DNA of 14,067 bases from Gammaproteobacteria bacterium (GTDB taxonomy: Bacteria > Pseudomonadota > Gammaproteobacteria > Pseudomonadales > Azotimanducaceae), in NCBI GenBank assembly GCA_028821035.1, contig JAPPHP010000078.1:1-14067 (forward strand), read 5' to 3'. Below the pieces are notes generated by a model. The model searched no databases and was not told where the DNA came from. It worked only from the letters and a program-made list of their open reading frames with translations. How positions within the stretch are numbered: the first letter of the stretch is position 1; each line of letters starts with the position of its first letter. Positions 1 through 7,774 of the stretch are shown one piece after another. The position numbers and the translations under genes are program-made.

Positions 1-1413
1 TTCGGCAACTGCGGCGTCACCTTCGCGCCGTGCAAGCCCGCCGACCGCGAGTTCCTGGCCGGGATGATGGAGACGGTCGAGGACATTCCGAAGGACGCGA
101 TCCTGAACGGACTGGCGTGGGACTGGGTCTCCTACGGCGAGTACCTCGACTCCATCGAGAAGCTCAATCCGGCAATCAACATCATCGGCCTCGTCGGTCA
201 CTGCGCGTCGCGCTTCTACGTCATGGGCGAGCGCGCCATCGACGGCCAGCCCACGGAAGACGAGATCCGCCAGATCGCCGAACTCGTCGGCAACTCCGTC
301 AAGGAAGGCGCCATCGGCTTCTCGTCGAACCGCCTGCCCGCCCACGTGCTCCCGGACGGCCGCTCCATACCGGGTACGTTCGCCGAGAGCGCGGAACTCG
401 CCGCCATTGCGCGGGCGGTGGGCAAGCACAACGGCATTCTGCAATTCGTCCTGAACTACGCCAACCTCGACGAAGAGATGGCGCTCATCACCGAGCAGGG
501 CGTGCAGGCCGGGACCCGCGTGCTGTTCAGCGCCCCCATGGTGCCGAGCGAGAACGGCCGTTCCGGGTACGCGGACGCGATCGCCACGATGCACGCCGAG
601 GGCGTGGACGTGAGCGGCCTCACCCTGCCGCGGAGCGGCGGGTTCGTGTCCAGTCTCAAGAGCGGCACGCTCCTGCCTGGCGTGCAGTGGAAGAAGCTGC
701 GGGCGATGAACTTCGCGGAGCGCGTGGACGCGATCCGGGACGAAGCGTTCCGCAGCGAACTGGTCGAGGAGGCGCGCGGCAACGCCCAGCTCGAGGCGAT
801 GGCCGGCAACGTGTACTGGCTCGGGAACACGGACCGGCCCGCATACACCCGCGGTCCCGAGGAGAGCCTCGCGAGCCTGGCGCGGGACGCGGGCGAGCAC
901 CCAGTCGAGACGTGGCTCCGCTACATGCTCGAAACGGATGGCGAAGCGCAGTTTCACGTGCGCTTCTTCAATCTCGACCTCGACGCGCTCCCCGCCTTCC
1001 TGTCCGAGGACTGGGTGCTGCCAGGCATCGGCGACGCCGGCGCGCACGTCAGCCAGATCATGGACTCCGGATGGACGAGCTTCCTGCTGTCGCACTGGTA
1101 CCGCGAGCATGGCGTGTTCACCCTGGCCGAAGCCGTGCGCAAGATGACCAGCGCCCAGGCGCGGGTCATCGGCCTGCATGACCGGGGCATCCTGCAGGCC
1201 GGCAAGCGGGCCGACGTGAACGTCATCGACCTCGACCGGGTCGCCGAGCGCCAGCCGGAGCTCGTCCACGACTTCCCGGGCGGTGCGCCCCGGCTGATCC
1301 AGAAGGCCCGCGGCTACCGGGCGACGGTCTGCAACGGCGACGTCATCCTGCGCAACGACGAACACACCGGCACGCGACCCGGCCGCGTGCTGCGCAACGG
1401 CGCGGCGGCGTAG
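1..1413 (+). CDS. N-acyl-D-amino-acid deacylase (D-aminoacylase)-type amidohydrolase, 5' truncated
   Basis: The frame is open from the first base to TAG at 1411-1413, so the N-terminus (beta-strand domain and HxH metal motif) lies outside the window. The visible part begins FGNCG, the GNCG signature of D-aminoacylases whose Cys is a zinc ligand (Cys4 here). Further landmarks are a GHCASR segment (His67), a GDAGAH motif (Asp345, corresponding to the catalytic Asp of the family), and the C-terminal DRGILQAGKRADVNVIDL segment typical of amidohydrolases closing their small beta domain. The family hydrolyses N-acyl-D-amino acids or related amides and cyclic substrates. Oddly, the usual SHxK-type His strand is not visible; RVLFSAP stands at about that place. 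The enzyme is therefore divergent and its substrate uncertain. I am sure of the superfamily and moderately sure of the subfamily. The gene is convergent with the VOC gene at 1496-1858. Confidence 0.88.
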   Translation, partial: FGNCGVTFAPCKPADREFLAGMMETVEDIPKDAILNGLAWDWVSYGEYLDSIEKLNPAINIIGLVGHCASRFYVMGERAIDGQPTEDEIRQIAELVGNSVKEGAIGFSSNRLPAHVLPDGRSIPGTFAESAELAAIARAVGKHNGILQFVLNYANLDEEMALITEQGVQAGTRVLFSAPMVPSENGRSGYADAIATMHAEGVDVSGLTLPRSGGFVSSLKSGTLLPGVQWKKLRAMNFAERVDAIRDEAFRSELVEEARGNAQLEAMAGNVYWLGNTDRPAYTRGPEESLASLARDAGEHPVETWLRYMLETDGEAQFHVRFFNLDLDALPAFLSEDWVLPGIGDAGAHVSQIMDSGWTSFLLSHWYREHGVFTLAEAVRKMTSAQARVIGLHDRGILQAGKRADVNVIDLDRVAERQPELVHDFPGGAPRLIQKARGYRATVCNGDVILRNDEHTGTRPGRVLRNGAAA

Positions 1414-1430
1414 GCGTCATCATGTGAGCT

Positions 1431-1460
1431 GACGTTCCGGGCGCTTGCGTCCGGAGCGTC
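1431..1460. terminator. Hairpin between convergent genes, probable bidirectional terminator
   Basis: The 30 bases fold into a nearly perfect stem: GACGTTCCGGGCG pairs with CGTCCGGAGCGTC (13 pairs including G-T wobbles) around a CTTG loop. It lies 17 bases after the amidohydrolase stop and 35 bases beyond the stop of the VOC gene on the other strand. There is no T-tract on either side, so intrinsic termination is an inference from position and stem strength. The remainder of the 82-base gap shows nothing else I recognise. Confidence 0.5.
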
Positions 1461-1495
1461 GGCGGCGCCTCCGGCGTCGAGCCCGAGCCGCGTTC

Positions 1496-1858
1496 CTACG
1501 CGTCCTCGAGCACGCGGTACCACTCCCAGCGCAGGCCCTCGGGCTCGTGCGCCCAGACCTTGTTCTGCACGGCGTGGCAGCAGGTCTTCTCGACCTCGAC
1601 CTCGTGGGACAGACCCCCGTCGCGAATGCGCTCGGTCGCCTCGTGCACGTCGCCGTCGTCGAACACCTCGATGCCGAGATGGTTGAGGCGTTCGGACGAC
1701 TCGGGCGCCTCGAACAGGACGAGCTTCAGCGGGGGCTCGTCGATCGCGAAGTTGGCGTAGCCCGGCTTCCGCTTGGCCGGAGCCGTCCCGAACATCGTGG
1801 AGTAGAAGTCCACGGCCGCGTCCAGGTCGTGAACGTTGAGCGCGAGTTGCACACGCAT
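1496..1858 (-). CDS. VOC-family metalloenzyme, ArsI/CadI-like (possible C-As lyase)
   Basis: A 120-residue protein with the vicinal-oxygen-chelate fold pattern. It opens with LALNVHDLDAAVDFYSTMFG, has a central LNHLGIEV (His60) and closes with LRWEWY (Glu112). Gln4, His60 and Glu112 sit where VOC metal ligands are expected. TCCH at 92-95 carries the vicinal cysteines that define the ArsI/CadI group. ArsI enzymes are iron-dependent dioxygenases that cleave the C-As bond of trivalent organoarsenicals; CadI is a cadmium-induced relative. I chose the ATG at 1858 over an upstream in-frame start because AGGAGG lies five bases before it. The gene is 65 bases downstream of the HAD gene on the same strand, perhaps the last gene of that operon. 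No arsR, arsC or arsB-like gene is present, so arsenic as substrate is inference. Family assignment is good, substrate uncertain. Confidence 0.82.
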   Translation of the reverse strand: MRVQLALNVHDLDAAVDFYSTMFGTAPAKRKPGYANFAIDEPPLKLVLFEAPESSERLNHLGIEVFDDGDVHEATERIRDGGLSHEVEVEKTCCHAVQNKVWAHEPEGLRWEWYRVLEDA

Positions 1859-1923
1859 GGCGGCCTCCTGTGTCGCACTTCCCAATACTGGCGGCGCCAG
1901 GTCCCGATCTCAAGATGCCGGAG

Positions 1924-2586
1924 TCACTCGGCGTCCCAGCGCTCCACCACCTCCACGACGTCGGACACCCGTGCGACCGACGCATCGTAGTCCCGTGCCA
2001 GGCCGGAGGGCCACGCGCCACGTTCGACCCAGATCGTGCGCATGCCGGCGGCGCGCCCCCCGCCGACATCGTGTTCCGGGCTATCCCCTACCATCACGCA
2101 ACGCGACGGCGCGACGCCGAGCCGGCCGCAGATCTCGTGGAAGATCGCCGGCTCCGGCTTGCGCATGTCGAGGACGCCGGATATGGCAACGGCGTCGGTC
2201 AGCGTATCCAGACCGCTGTTGGCGATCTTGGCCGTCTGCGACAACTCGCCTCCGTTGGTGACGATGCCGAGCCGGAGGGGTCGCAGTCGCCGCAGGGTCT
2301 CCTTCGCGTCCGGATAGAGGACGGGGCGGTCCCAGGCGGTCGTGCGATACGCGTCGACGACCTCCCCGGCGGTCTTGCCGAGTTCGAAATGCGTCGCAAG
2401 CCAGGTATAGAGGCCCTCCGTCGGACGGCGGCCCCGTTCGTCGCGTGCCAGCACGGTCGCGACGAACGCGGCTTCAGACAACTCGAGGGACGCTTCGGCG
2501 TAGAGCCGCCGCGCGAACCGGACTATGGACGGTGCACGGGCGTGCAGCGTCTCGTCGAGATCGAAAAGGACGGCCTCGATCTTCAC
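1924..2586 (-). CDS. HAD-superfamily hydrolase, subfamily IA (phosphatase-like)
   Basis: A 220-residue soluble protein with all four HAD motifs. Motif I is FDLDETL (nucleophile Asp9, general acid Asp11), motif II is VTNG (Thr110), motif III is the Lys of RKPEP (Lys143), and motif IV is GDSPEHD (Asp168, Asp173). The alpha-helical stretch between motifs I and II is a C1-type cap. The last part, GGGRAAGMRTIWVERG, is the usual end of subfamily IA. Such enzymes hydrolyse small phosphomonoesters such as phosphoglycolate, nucleotides or sugar phosphates; the substrate cannot be told. The start is GTG at 2586, 11 bases after the stop of the TonB receptor, with only a weak GGCGG-type ribosome site. 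Expression is therefore probably coupled to the receptor transcript. Length is normal for the family. Confidence 0.9.
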   Translation of the reverse strand: MKIEAVLFDLDETLHARAPSIVRFARRLYAEASLELSEAAFVATVLARDERGRRPTEGLYTWLATHFELGKTAGEVVDAYRTTAWDRPVLYPDAKETLRRLRPLRLGIVTNGGELSQTAKIANSGLDTLTDAVAISGVLDMRKPEPAIFHEICGRLGVAPSRCVMVGDSPEHDVGGGRAAGMRTIWVERGAWPSGLARDYDASVARVSDVVEVVERWDAE

Positions 2587-2597
2587 GCCCGCCGCCG

Positions 2598-5495
2598 TTA
2601 CAGCGAAAGCCCGACGGCGGCAAACCAGTACCGGCCCAGGGCGTCATAGAGCCCCGGGAACGTGTTGCCGTTGCCGAAGATGGAGGGACCGGCCGCCTGC
2701 CCGACGATGGGCGGCTCCTCGTCGAAGACGTTGTTGACGCCGGCCCGCAGCTCGATCTTCGCAGTGACGTTCCAGACTCCCGCGAGGTCGATGTAGGAGA
2801 CGGAGTCGAGATCCGCCCCGGCGAGACTGCGGTCCTCGGCCTCGTCCAGGTAACGCCACATCGCCGTCGCCGTGACCCTCCACGGCGTGGTCCAGACGAC
2901 CCGCAGGCTGTTCCGCACCGTCGGCGTCGGAAAGCCGCAGACGAATCCCCACTTCCCGGCGCAGGACTCCGTCGGCGCGCCGGCGAGTTCCCGCTGGTCC
3001 CACCGGTCGATCCACGAGAGGATGTTGACCGCGCGAACGCTGCCCAACATCCCCGCCTCGAACCCGTACTCCACGATGACGTCCACGCCGGCGACCTCCT
3101 CGATCGCCAGGTTGTCGGCCAACGCCACGATGTGCCCGCTCGCGCTCAGGTCCGATCCGATCCAGAGATCGCCCGGCAACCCGCGCCGGACCTGGCCGCA
3201 TAGGGCGAGGTTGCCGTCCAGGCACTCGTTCAGGATGAACTCCGGGGTGAGGTTGCCGATGCCCCGCTCTATCTCGACATGGTAGTAGTCGAGCGTGATG
3301 TCGAGGCCCGGCAGGAAGCCGGGCGAGAGCACCGCGCCCACGGACCAGGTGTCCGCCGCTTCCGGTTCCAGGTTCGGGTTGCCGCCCTGCAGGAAGTTGT
3401 ACTGCGCCGCCGGGGAGTGCGAGATGTTGCCGAACTGCGCGGCCGTCACGCCGCTGCGCGCACACTCCTCGAAGGTGCGGCCCGCGGCCGTCCTGCCGTT
3501 GGCGACTGGCCCGCCGCACGGATCCGCGGCCATGTCGAACAGGTTGAAGCCCTGGGGCTGGAAGAGCTCCCGCACGTTCGCCGCCCGCAGGGCGCGCTGC
3601 ACGCTGGCGCGGAACTTGATCACCGGGTTCACCGCCCAGCCGGCGCGCGCGCCGAAGGTGTCCGTGGAGATCCCGTAGTCGTAGTCGGAGTACCGGTAGC
3701 CGAGGTCGAGGCGCAACTCCTCCGCGAACGGACCGCCTTCCACGAGCGGGACGTTGGCCTCGAGGAACGCTTCGAGCACGTCGTAGCCGCCGCTCACCGG
3801 GTTGGTGGCCCCGCCCTGCCCGGCGCCCTCGCCGGTGCGAAAGTTCTGGTCGGGGTCGAAGTCGAGGCGCTCTTCGCGGAACTCGACGCCAAACGCCATC
3901 GCCACGCCTTCCTCCGCCAGCGGGAGGGTGACGCCGTACCCGCCGAGGTCGGCCACCAAATGCGCCGACGCGACCCGCTGATCGGTCGTGCCCCGGGCGA
4001 AGAGCGGCAGCACGATGTAGTCGAGAGCCTCCTGCGTGACGCCCCCGGTCCGGAAGATGTTCCAGGGGACGCAGCCCGGGTCCGAACCGTCGACCGTCGA
4101 GCGGCACACGACCTGGCCTGTGTCCGGATGCCGTACGGCGTCGAGGGCGCGCCGGATGCGCGTCGTACCGAGGTCGTTGAGATAAGCGTTCTCCATGCTG
4201 ACCTCGGCGTACTGCACGAAGGCATCGTACCGCCAGTGGTCCCAGACATCGCCGCGCACGCCGAAGACGCCCCGAAAGGTCGTGTGGCGGAGATCCTGCT
4301 GGCGGTTGCCGCCCTCCACGTTGCGCCGCCCGATGTACACGGTCTGCACGTCTTCCCGCGTCAGCCCGAAGCCGCCGCACACCGCCTCGAACTGCTGCAC
4401 CGACAGGAAGGGGTTGCCGCAACTGAGGGTATTGGTCACGAAGAAGGCCCCGGAGGGCGCGATCTGCGAGAGCGTGCGGTCGTCCATGAACATCAGCTCC
4501 GTGAACGCCTCGGCCCCGCCGTCGAGTTCGTAGTGGGCGAAGGCGCCGATGGCGTATTGCTCGTCCGGGCGCTGGTAGTAGTTGAGCGGTCCGTAGTTGA
4601 ACGTTTCGCCCTGGCGGCGGACGAACGCGTCGCCCTGCACGATGTAGTCGAAGGAGTCGTCGCCGAAGAGTCCGAAGTCGGTGAAGCGTCCCTGCGGGAT
4701 GGTCGAGGACCCGTAGCAGAAGGTCGTGTCGTCGGACAGCGCACAGGAACTGTAGTCACGGTCGCGCTGCCACACCGGCTCGATGTCGCGATACGTCGCG
4801 TACGCGGTGGCGTTGCCGCGGCCACTGTCGAAGTTCCCGCCGAGCATGAGCGAAACGTACGACGTATCGCCGTCCCACGCGCTGCCCTCGGCCACCGGGT
4901 AGCCCGCGTCCCGGACGATACGGCGCCAGCGCGAGGAGTCATTGTCGTGGCCGTACTGGCTGAACTGGTAGTCGATGCGCAGCCCCTCGAAGTCATCCTT
5001 CATGCGGAAGTCGACGACACCGGCCACCGCGTCCGAACCGTACACCGCCGAGGCGCCGCCGGTCAGCACCCGCACGCTCTCGACCAGGGCGCCGGGGACC
5101 TGGTTCACGTCCGCACCCCCGCCCTGCAGCGGCGACCCGATCGGCAGGCGCCGACCGTTCACCAGCACCAGCGTGCCGAGATTGCGCAGGTTCAGGTTCG
5201 CGGTGCCTGTCGCGCTGTTGGACTGGCTGGTGTTCTGTCCCGAGAACACCTGCGGCAGCGTGCGCACCATATCCTCGATGCGTACCGTGCCCTGGAAGAG
5301 CAGTTCGTCCGCGTCGACCTCCGTGACCGGGCTCGAACTGACGAGATGGGCGCGGTGCAGGTGGGAGCCGGTGACCACGATCTCCTCGATCTCGACTCCG
5401 GGTTCGGCATGGTCCTCGCGCTGTGCCTGCGCCGAGAGGGAAAGAACCGCCGCGATGGCGGCAGCGACCCATGTTCGCAGTGGGGATTTCTGCAT
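2598..5495 (-). CDS. TonB-dependent outer-membrane receptor
   Basis: A 965-residue receptor, within the usual range. The N-terminus has a Sec signal peptide with hydrophobic core VAAAIAAVLSL and cleavage expected after AQA (about residue 24). A TonB box, EEIVVTG (37-43), follows. The plug domain includes LVLVNGRRLPIG and VRVLTGGASAVYGSDAVAGVVDF, then a long beta-barrel that finishes in an aromatic-rich strand (GRYWFAAVGLSL). It imports a ligand across the outer membrane using TonB-ExbBD energy. The plug style resembles receptors abundant in Xanthomonas, Caulobacter and related bacteria that take up carbohydrates or other organics, but siderophore uptake cannot be excluded. I chose the ATG at 5495 because it begins the signal peptide and has GGAG nine bases upstream; in-frame starts further upstream have no leader character. 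The gene is divergent from the lipoprotein at 5708 and probably heads the operon with the HAD and VOC genes. Confidence 0.95.
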   Translation of the reverse strand: MQKSPLRTWVAAAIAAVLSLSAQAQREDHAEPGVEIEEIVVTGSHLHRAHLVSSSPVTEVDADELLFQGTVRIEDMVRTLPQVFSGQNTSQSNSATGTANLNLRNLGTLVLVNGRRLPIGSPLQGGGADVNQVPGALVESVRVLTGGASAVYGSDAVAGVVDFRMKDDFEGLRIDYQFSQYGHDNDSSRWRRIVRDAGYPVAEGSAWDGDTSYVSLMLGGNFDSGRGNATAYATYRDIEPVWQRDRDYSSCALSDDTTFCYGSSTIPQGRFTDFGLFGDDSFDYIVQGDAFVRRQGETFNYGPLNYYQRPDEQYAIGAFAHYELDGGAEAFTELMFMDDRTLSQIAPSGAFFVTNTLSCGNPFLSVQQFEAVCGGFGLTREDVQTVYIGRRNVEGGNRQQDLRHTTFRGVFGVRGDVWDHWRYDAFVQYAEVSMENAYLNDLGTTRIRRALDAVRHPDTGQVVCRSTVDGSDPGCVPWNIFRTGGVTQEALDYIVLPLFARGTTDQRVASAHLVADLGGYGVTLPLAEEGVAMAFGVEFREERLDFDPDQNFRTGEGAGQGGATNPVSGGYDVLEAFLEANVPLVEGGPFAEELRLDLGYRYSDYDYGISTDTFGARAGWAVNPVIKFRASVQRALRAANVRELFQPQGFNLFDMAADPCGGPVANGRTAAGRTFEECARSGVTAAQFGNISHSPAAQYNFLQGGNPNLEPEAADTWSVGAVLSPGFLPGLDITLDYYHVEIERGIGNLTPEFILNECLDGNLALCGQVRRGLPGDLWIGSDLSASGHIVALADNLAIEEVAGVDVIVEYGFEAGMLGSVRAVNILSWIDRWDQRELAGAPTESCAGKWGFVCGFPTPTVRNSLRVVWTTPWRVTATAMWRYLDEAEDRSLAGADLDSVSYIDLAGVWNVTAKIELRAGVNNVFDEEPPIVGQAAGPSIFGNGNTFPGLYDALGRYWFAAVGLSL

Positions 5496-5707
5496 GTCGT
5501 GGGACTCCAGGGCACTGCTCCCGGCACCGTCCGGGTTCGCCAACAGGGTCATTGAACGCATGGCGCCGCCGGTGCTTCCGCGGGTCGACGGACATCCCCG
5601 GTTGGGGCTGGGCGACCCAGGCGCCACGACTCGATATGGTAACGTAGGCCGTGGTCGCTCCGGCAGCCTGCCACGCCGGTCGGCCTGCCGTCACAGGGGG
5701 AGGATTC
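5496..5707. promoter_or_regulatory. Divergent intergenic region between TonB receptor and lipoprotein genes
   Basis: These 212 bases must hold the leaders, and probably the promoters, of two divergently transcribed units. I find no convincing -35/-10 pair on either strand; TATGGT at 5635-5640 is the best -10-like hexamer reading right, without a matching -35. An inverted repeat, CGGCAG at 5661-5666 against CTGCCG at 5685-5690, and a GCCTGCC direct repeat (5666-5672 and 5683-5689) lie just before the lipoprotein ribosome site. They could be an operator or a leader hairpin. Confidence 0.35.
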
Positions 5708-6526
5708 ATGCCGAAACCGTGGACCCAGGCAGCGCTTGCGACGCTCATCGCCGTGTTCCTGGCCGCATGCGCGCCACCCCCTCCCGCGGACGAGGCGGAA
5801 GCGAGATTCTCGGCGCCACGCACGCCAGACGGCGACCCGGACCTGAACGGCATCTGGCAGGCGCTCAACACCGCGCACTGGGACCTCGAGGCGCACGCCG
5901 CGCGGCAGGGACCGGCGCCCGTCGTCGGCGCCCTCGGCGCCATTCCGGCGGGCCTGTCGGTAGTCGAGGGCGACACGATTCCGTACCAGGAGGCGGCCGC
6001 GGAGCAACGCGCCGCCAACCGCGCGAACTGGCTCGCCCTCGACCCCGCAGTGAAGTGCTACATGCCCGGCATCCCGCGGGCGGTCTACATGCCGTTCCCG
6101 TTCCAGTTCGTGCAGACGCCGGACGCGATCCTGGTGGCCTACGAGTTCGCGAGCACCAGCCGCGTCATCCACCTGGACCGGGCCGGGACGGAAGCCGAGC
6201 TGCCTTCCTGGATGGGCTACTCGCTCGGACGTTGGGAGGGGGATACCCTCGTCGTCGACGTTACCGCACAGGTCCCGGACACTTGGTTCGACGCGTCCGG
6301 CAACTTCCACAGCGACGCGCTGCACGTCGTCGAGCGCTATACGCCGACGGGTCCCGACACGCTGTGGTACGAGGCCACTATCGAGGACCCCAACGTGTTC
6401 ACGCGGCCGTGGACGATCTCCATGCCGCTCTACCGGCGGCTTGAGCCGGACGCCCAGATCCTGGAGTACAAGTGCGTAGAGTTCGCCGAGGAGGCGACCT
6501 ACGGGCACCTTTACCATCGCGAATGA
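5708..6526 (+). CDS. Secreted lipoprotein of the uncharacterised 'PDLxGxW' family
   Basis: A 272-residue protein with a clear lipoprotein signal: a short basic start, hydrophobic ALATLIAVF and the lipobox LAAC with Cys21, followed by a proline-rich linker. The mature part begins with PDGDPDLNGIWQ and later has RWEGDTLVVDVT, ERYTPTGPDTLWYEATIEDPNVFTRPW and a C-terminal LEYKCVEF. I know this pattern from many unnamed secreted proteins in Acidobacteria and Proteobacteria, often next to TonB receptors, PQQ enzymes or DUF6152 proteins. No biochemical role is known to me. Start: ATG 5708 rather than 5651, because a GGAGG ribosome site ends four bases before it and it opens the lipoprotein signal. 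The stop lies one base before the ATG of the next gene, a family relative, so the two are surely one operon. Confidence 0.85.
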   Translation: MPKPWTQAALATLIAVFLAACAPPPPADEAEARFSAPRTPDGDPDLNGIWQALNTAHWDLEAHAARQGPAPVVGALGAIPAGLSVVEGDTIPYQEAAAEQRAANRANWLALDPAVKCYMPGIPRAVYMPFPFQFVQTPDAILVAYEFASTSRVIHLDRAGTEAELPSWMGYSLGRWEGDTLVVDVTAQVPDTWFDASGNFHSDALHVVERYTPTGPDTLWYEATIEDPNVFTRPWTISMPLYRRLEPDAQILEYKCVEFAEEATYGHLYHRE

Positions 6527-6527
6527 C

Positions 6528-7580
6528 ATGAGGAACGCCCGCATGCATCACGCCACCAGCCATCCCTCCCGCCAGGGAGCCCTCGTCGCCGCGTGCGTCG
6601 TCGCGGCGGCCATCGCCTGCGGCGCGTCCGCGCAGGACGAGGCGCCGCGGACGTCCTGGGGAGTCCCCGACCTCCAGGGTACGTGGGACTTCCGCACGTT
6701 GACCCCGATGCAGCGGCCCGAAGAGTACAAGGACCGCGCGTTCCTGACGCCCGAGGAGGCGGCAGCCTTCGAACAGAAGGTCGCGGACGGTCGGGCCAAC
6801 CCCGCCGAGCGAACGGGACAATCCGACGTGGACGTGGGTTACAACACCGGCTTCCTGGACCTCGGCACCGAGTTGTCCACGTCCCTGCGGACCTCCCAGA
6901 TCGTCGATCCGCCGAACGGCCGGTTGCCGGGGCTGACCGATGCGGCGCGGTTGCGCTACGCGGAGTGGCGCGAGGTGTGGAGCCGTCCGCCCCAGACCGC
7001 CGCGGACCGCCCACCCTCCACGCGCTGCCTCATCGGCTTCAACGCCGGGCCCCCCATGACGTCGGGCGCTTACAACAACATCATGCGCCTCTTCCAGGCG
7101 CCGGGCTACGTCGCGATCCTGATCGAGATGGTCAACGAGCACCGCATCATCCCGCTCGACGGGCGGGACCACGTGCCGGACAACGTGCGCCTCTGGAAGG
7201 GCGACTCCCGCGGCCGCTGGGACGGCGACACCCTGGTCGTCGAGACCGTGAACTTCACGCCGCACACCACCCACAGCGGCAGCGGCATGAACATGCACCT
7301 GACGGAACGCTTCACCCGCATCGACGACGACACGCTCCGCTACGAGTACACCGTGGACGACCCGGAGATGTTCGAGGCGCCGTGGTCGGTGGAGACCGAC
7401 ATGCGGCTGACCGGCGACGATGTCTACGAGTACGCCTGCCACGAGGGCAACTACGCCATGCGCCTGATGCTCTCGGGCGCCCGGCGGCAGGAGCAGCAGG
7501 GCGTCGACGACGACACCTGGCTGCCGAGCTGGTACAAGTGGATGCCGAAGAAGGAGGACCTGGCGGGCGGGGAGGAGTAG
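6528..7580 (+). CDS. Second secreted 'PDLxGxW' family protein, function unknown
   Basis: A 350-residue protein with an N-terminal signal peptide (hydrophobic core ALVAACVVAAAIA, likely cleavage after ASA at about residue 35; an AIAC sequence just before is a poor lipobox). The mature protein starts with SWGVPDLQGTWDF, then has RWDGDTLVVETVNF, ERFTRIDDDTLRYEYTVDDPEMFEAPW and YEYACHEGNY. These match, in order, segments of the preceding lipoprotein, so the two are paralogues, this one with extra sequence in its first half. The first ATG (6528) overlaps the previous gene's end region and would rely on translational coupling. A second in-frame ATG at 6543 has AGGA upstream and would also leave a signal peptide, so it is a real alternative. 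A periplasmic or envelope location is predicted; the function is unknown. Confidence 0.85.
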   Translation: MRNARMHHATSHPSRQGALVAACVVAAAIACGASAQDEAPRTSWGVPDLQGTWDFRTLTPMQRPEEYKDRAFLTPEEAAAFEQKVADGRANPAERTGQSDVDVGYNTGFLDLGTELSTSLRTSQIVDPPNGRLPGLTDAARLRYAEWREVWSRPPQTAADRPPSTRCLIGFNAGPPMTSGAYNNIMRLFQAPGYVAILIEMVNEHRIIPLDGRDHVPDNVRLWKGDSRGRWDGDTLVVETVNFTPHTTHSGSGMNMHLTERFTRIDDDTLRYEYTVDDPEMFEAPWSVETDMRLTGDDVYEYACHEGNYAMRLMLSGARRQEQQGVDDDTWLPSWYKWMPKKEDLAGGEE

Positions 7581-7657
7581 CACCCTCCGCCGGACAGCCC
7601 CACGTCCTCACGGAATCCGTACCGGCGGGGCACTCGCCACCGCGAACGCGCTGCAAC

Positions 7658-7682
7658 GCCTCAGGGCACAGCCGCCTGAGGC
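7658..7682 (+). terminator. Hairpin downstream of the secreted-protein operon
   Basis: A perfect 8-bp stem, GCCTCAGG against CCTGAGGC, with a 9-base loop lies 77 bases after the second secreted-protein gene and before hipB. No T-tract follows, so this is a possible rather than certain terminator. The rest of 7581-7703 contains nothing else I recognise. Confidence 0.4.
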
Positions 7683-7703
7683 CGTCGACAACACCGAGCG
7701 CGA

Positions 7704-7742
7704 TTGTCAACTCTTTTCGCGAGGAGTACGCTCTTAAGGGCG
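7704..7742 (+). promoter_or_regulatory. Candidate hipB promoter with overlapping palindrome
   Basis: TTGTCA at 7704-7709 and TACGCT at 7727-7732 are spaced by 17 bases, a good -35 with a weak -10. Overlapping the -10 is a 14-base imperfect palindrome, CGCTCTTAAGGGCG (7729-7742), centred on CTTAAG. A related half, GCGCTTAAC, follows at 7761-7769. HipB proteins repress their own operons at palindromes over the promoter, so this is the natural place to look for the operator. The surrounding 7744-7768 is noticeably AT-rich for this window. No Shine-Dalgarno sequence precedes the hipB ATG. Confidence 0.3.
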
Positions 7743-7774
7743 TTCTATACCATTTATACGGCGCTTAACCGCAC

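Noticed and set aside
30..1181. 383-codon frame overlapping the amidohydrolase on the same strand
   Set aside because: Arg-rich translation without motifs; the overlapping frame encodes GNCG and GDAGAH of a real family.
2644..4422. 592-codon minus-strand frame inside the TonB receptor gene
   Set aside because: Alternative frame of the receptor with Arg/Gly/Pro-rich translation and no domain.
3279..5555. Long open frame (758 codons) on the plus strand opposite the TonB receptor
   Set aside because: It is exactly antisense to a receptor with signal peptide, TonB box and plug motifs. Its translation is rich in Arg, Val, His and Ala with no recognisable domain, as expected of high-GC shadow frames.
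5651..5707. Upstream in-frame ATG extending the lipoprotein by 19 residues
   Set aside because: It would bury the signal peptide and lipobox; the ATG at 5708 has a good ribosome site and a normal lipoprotein leader.
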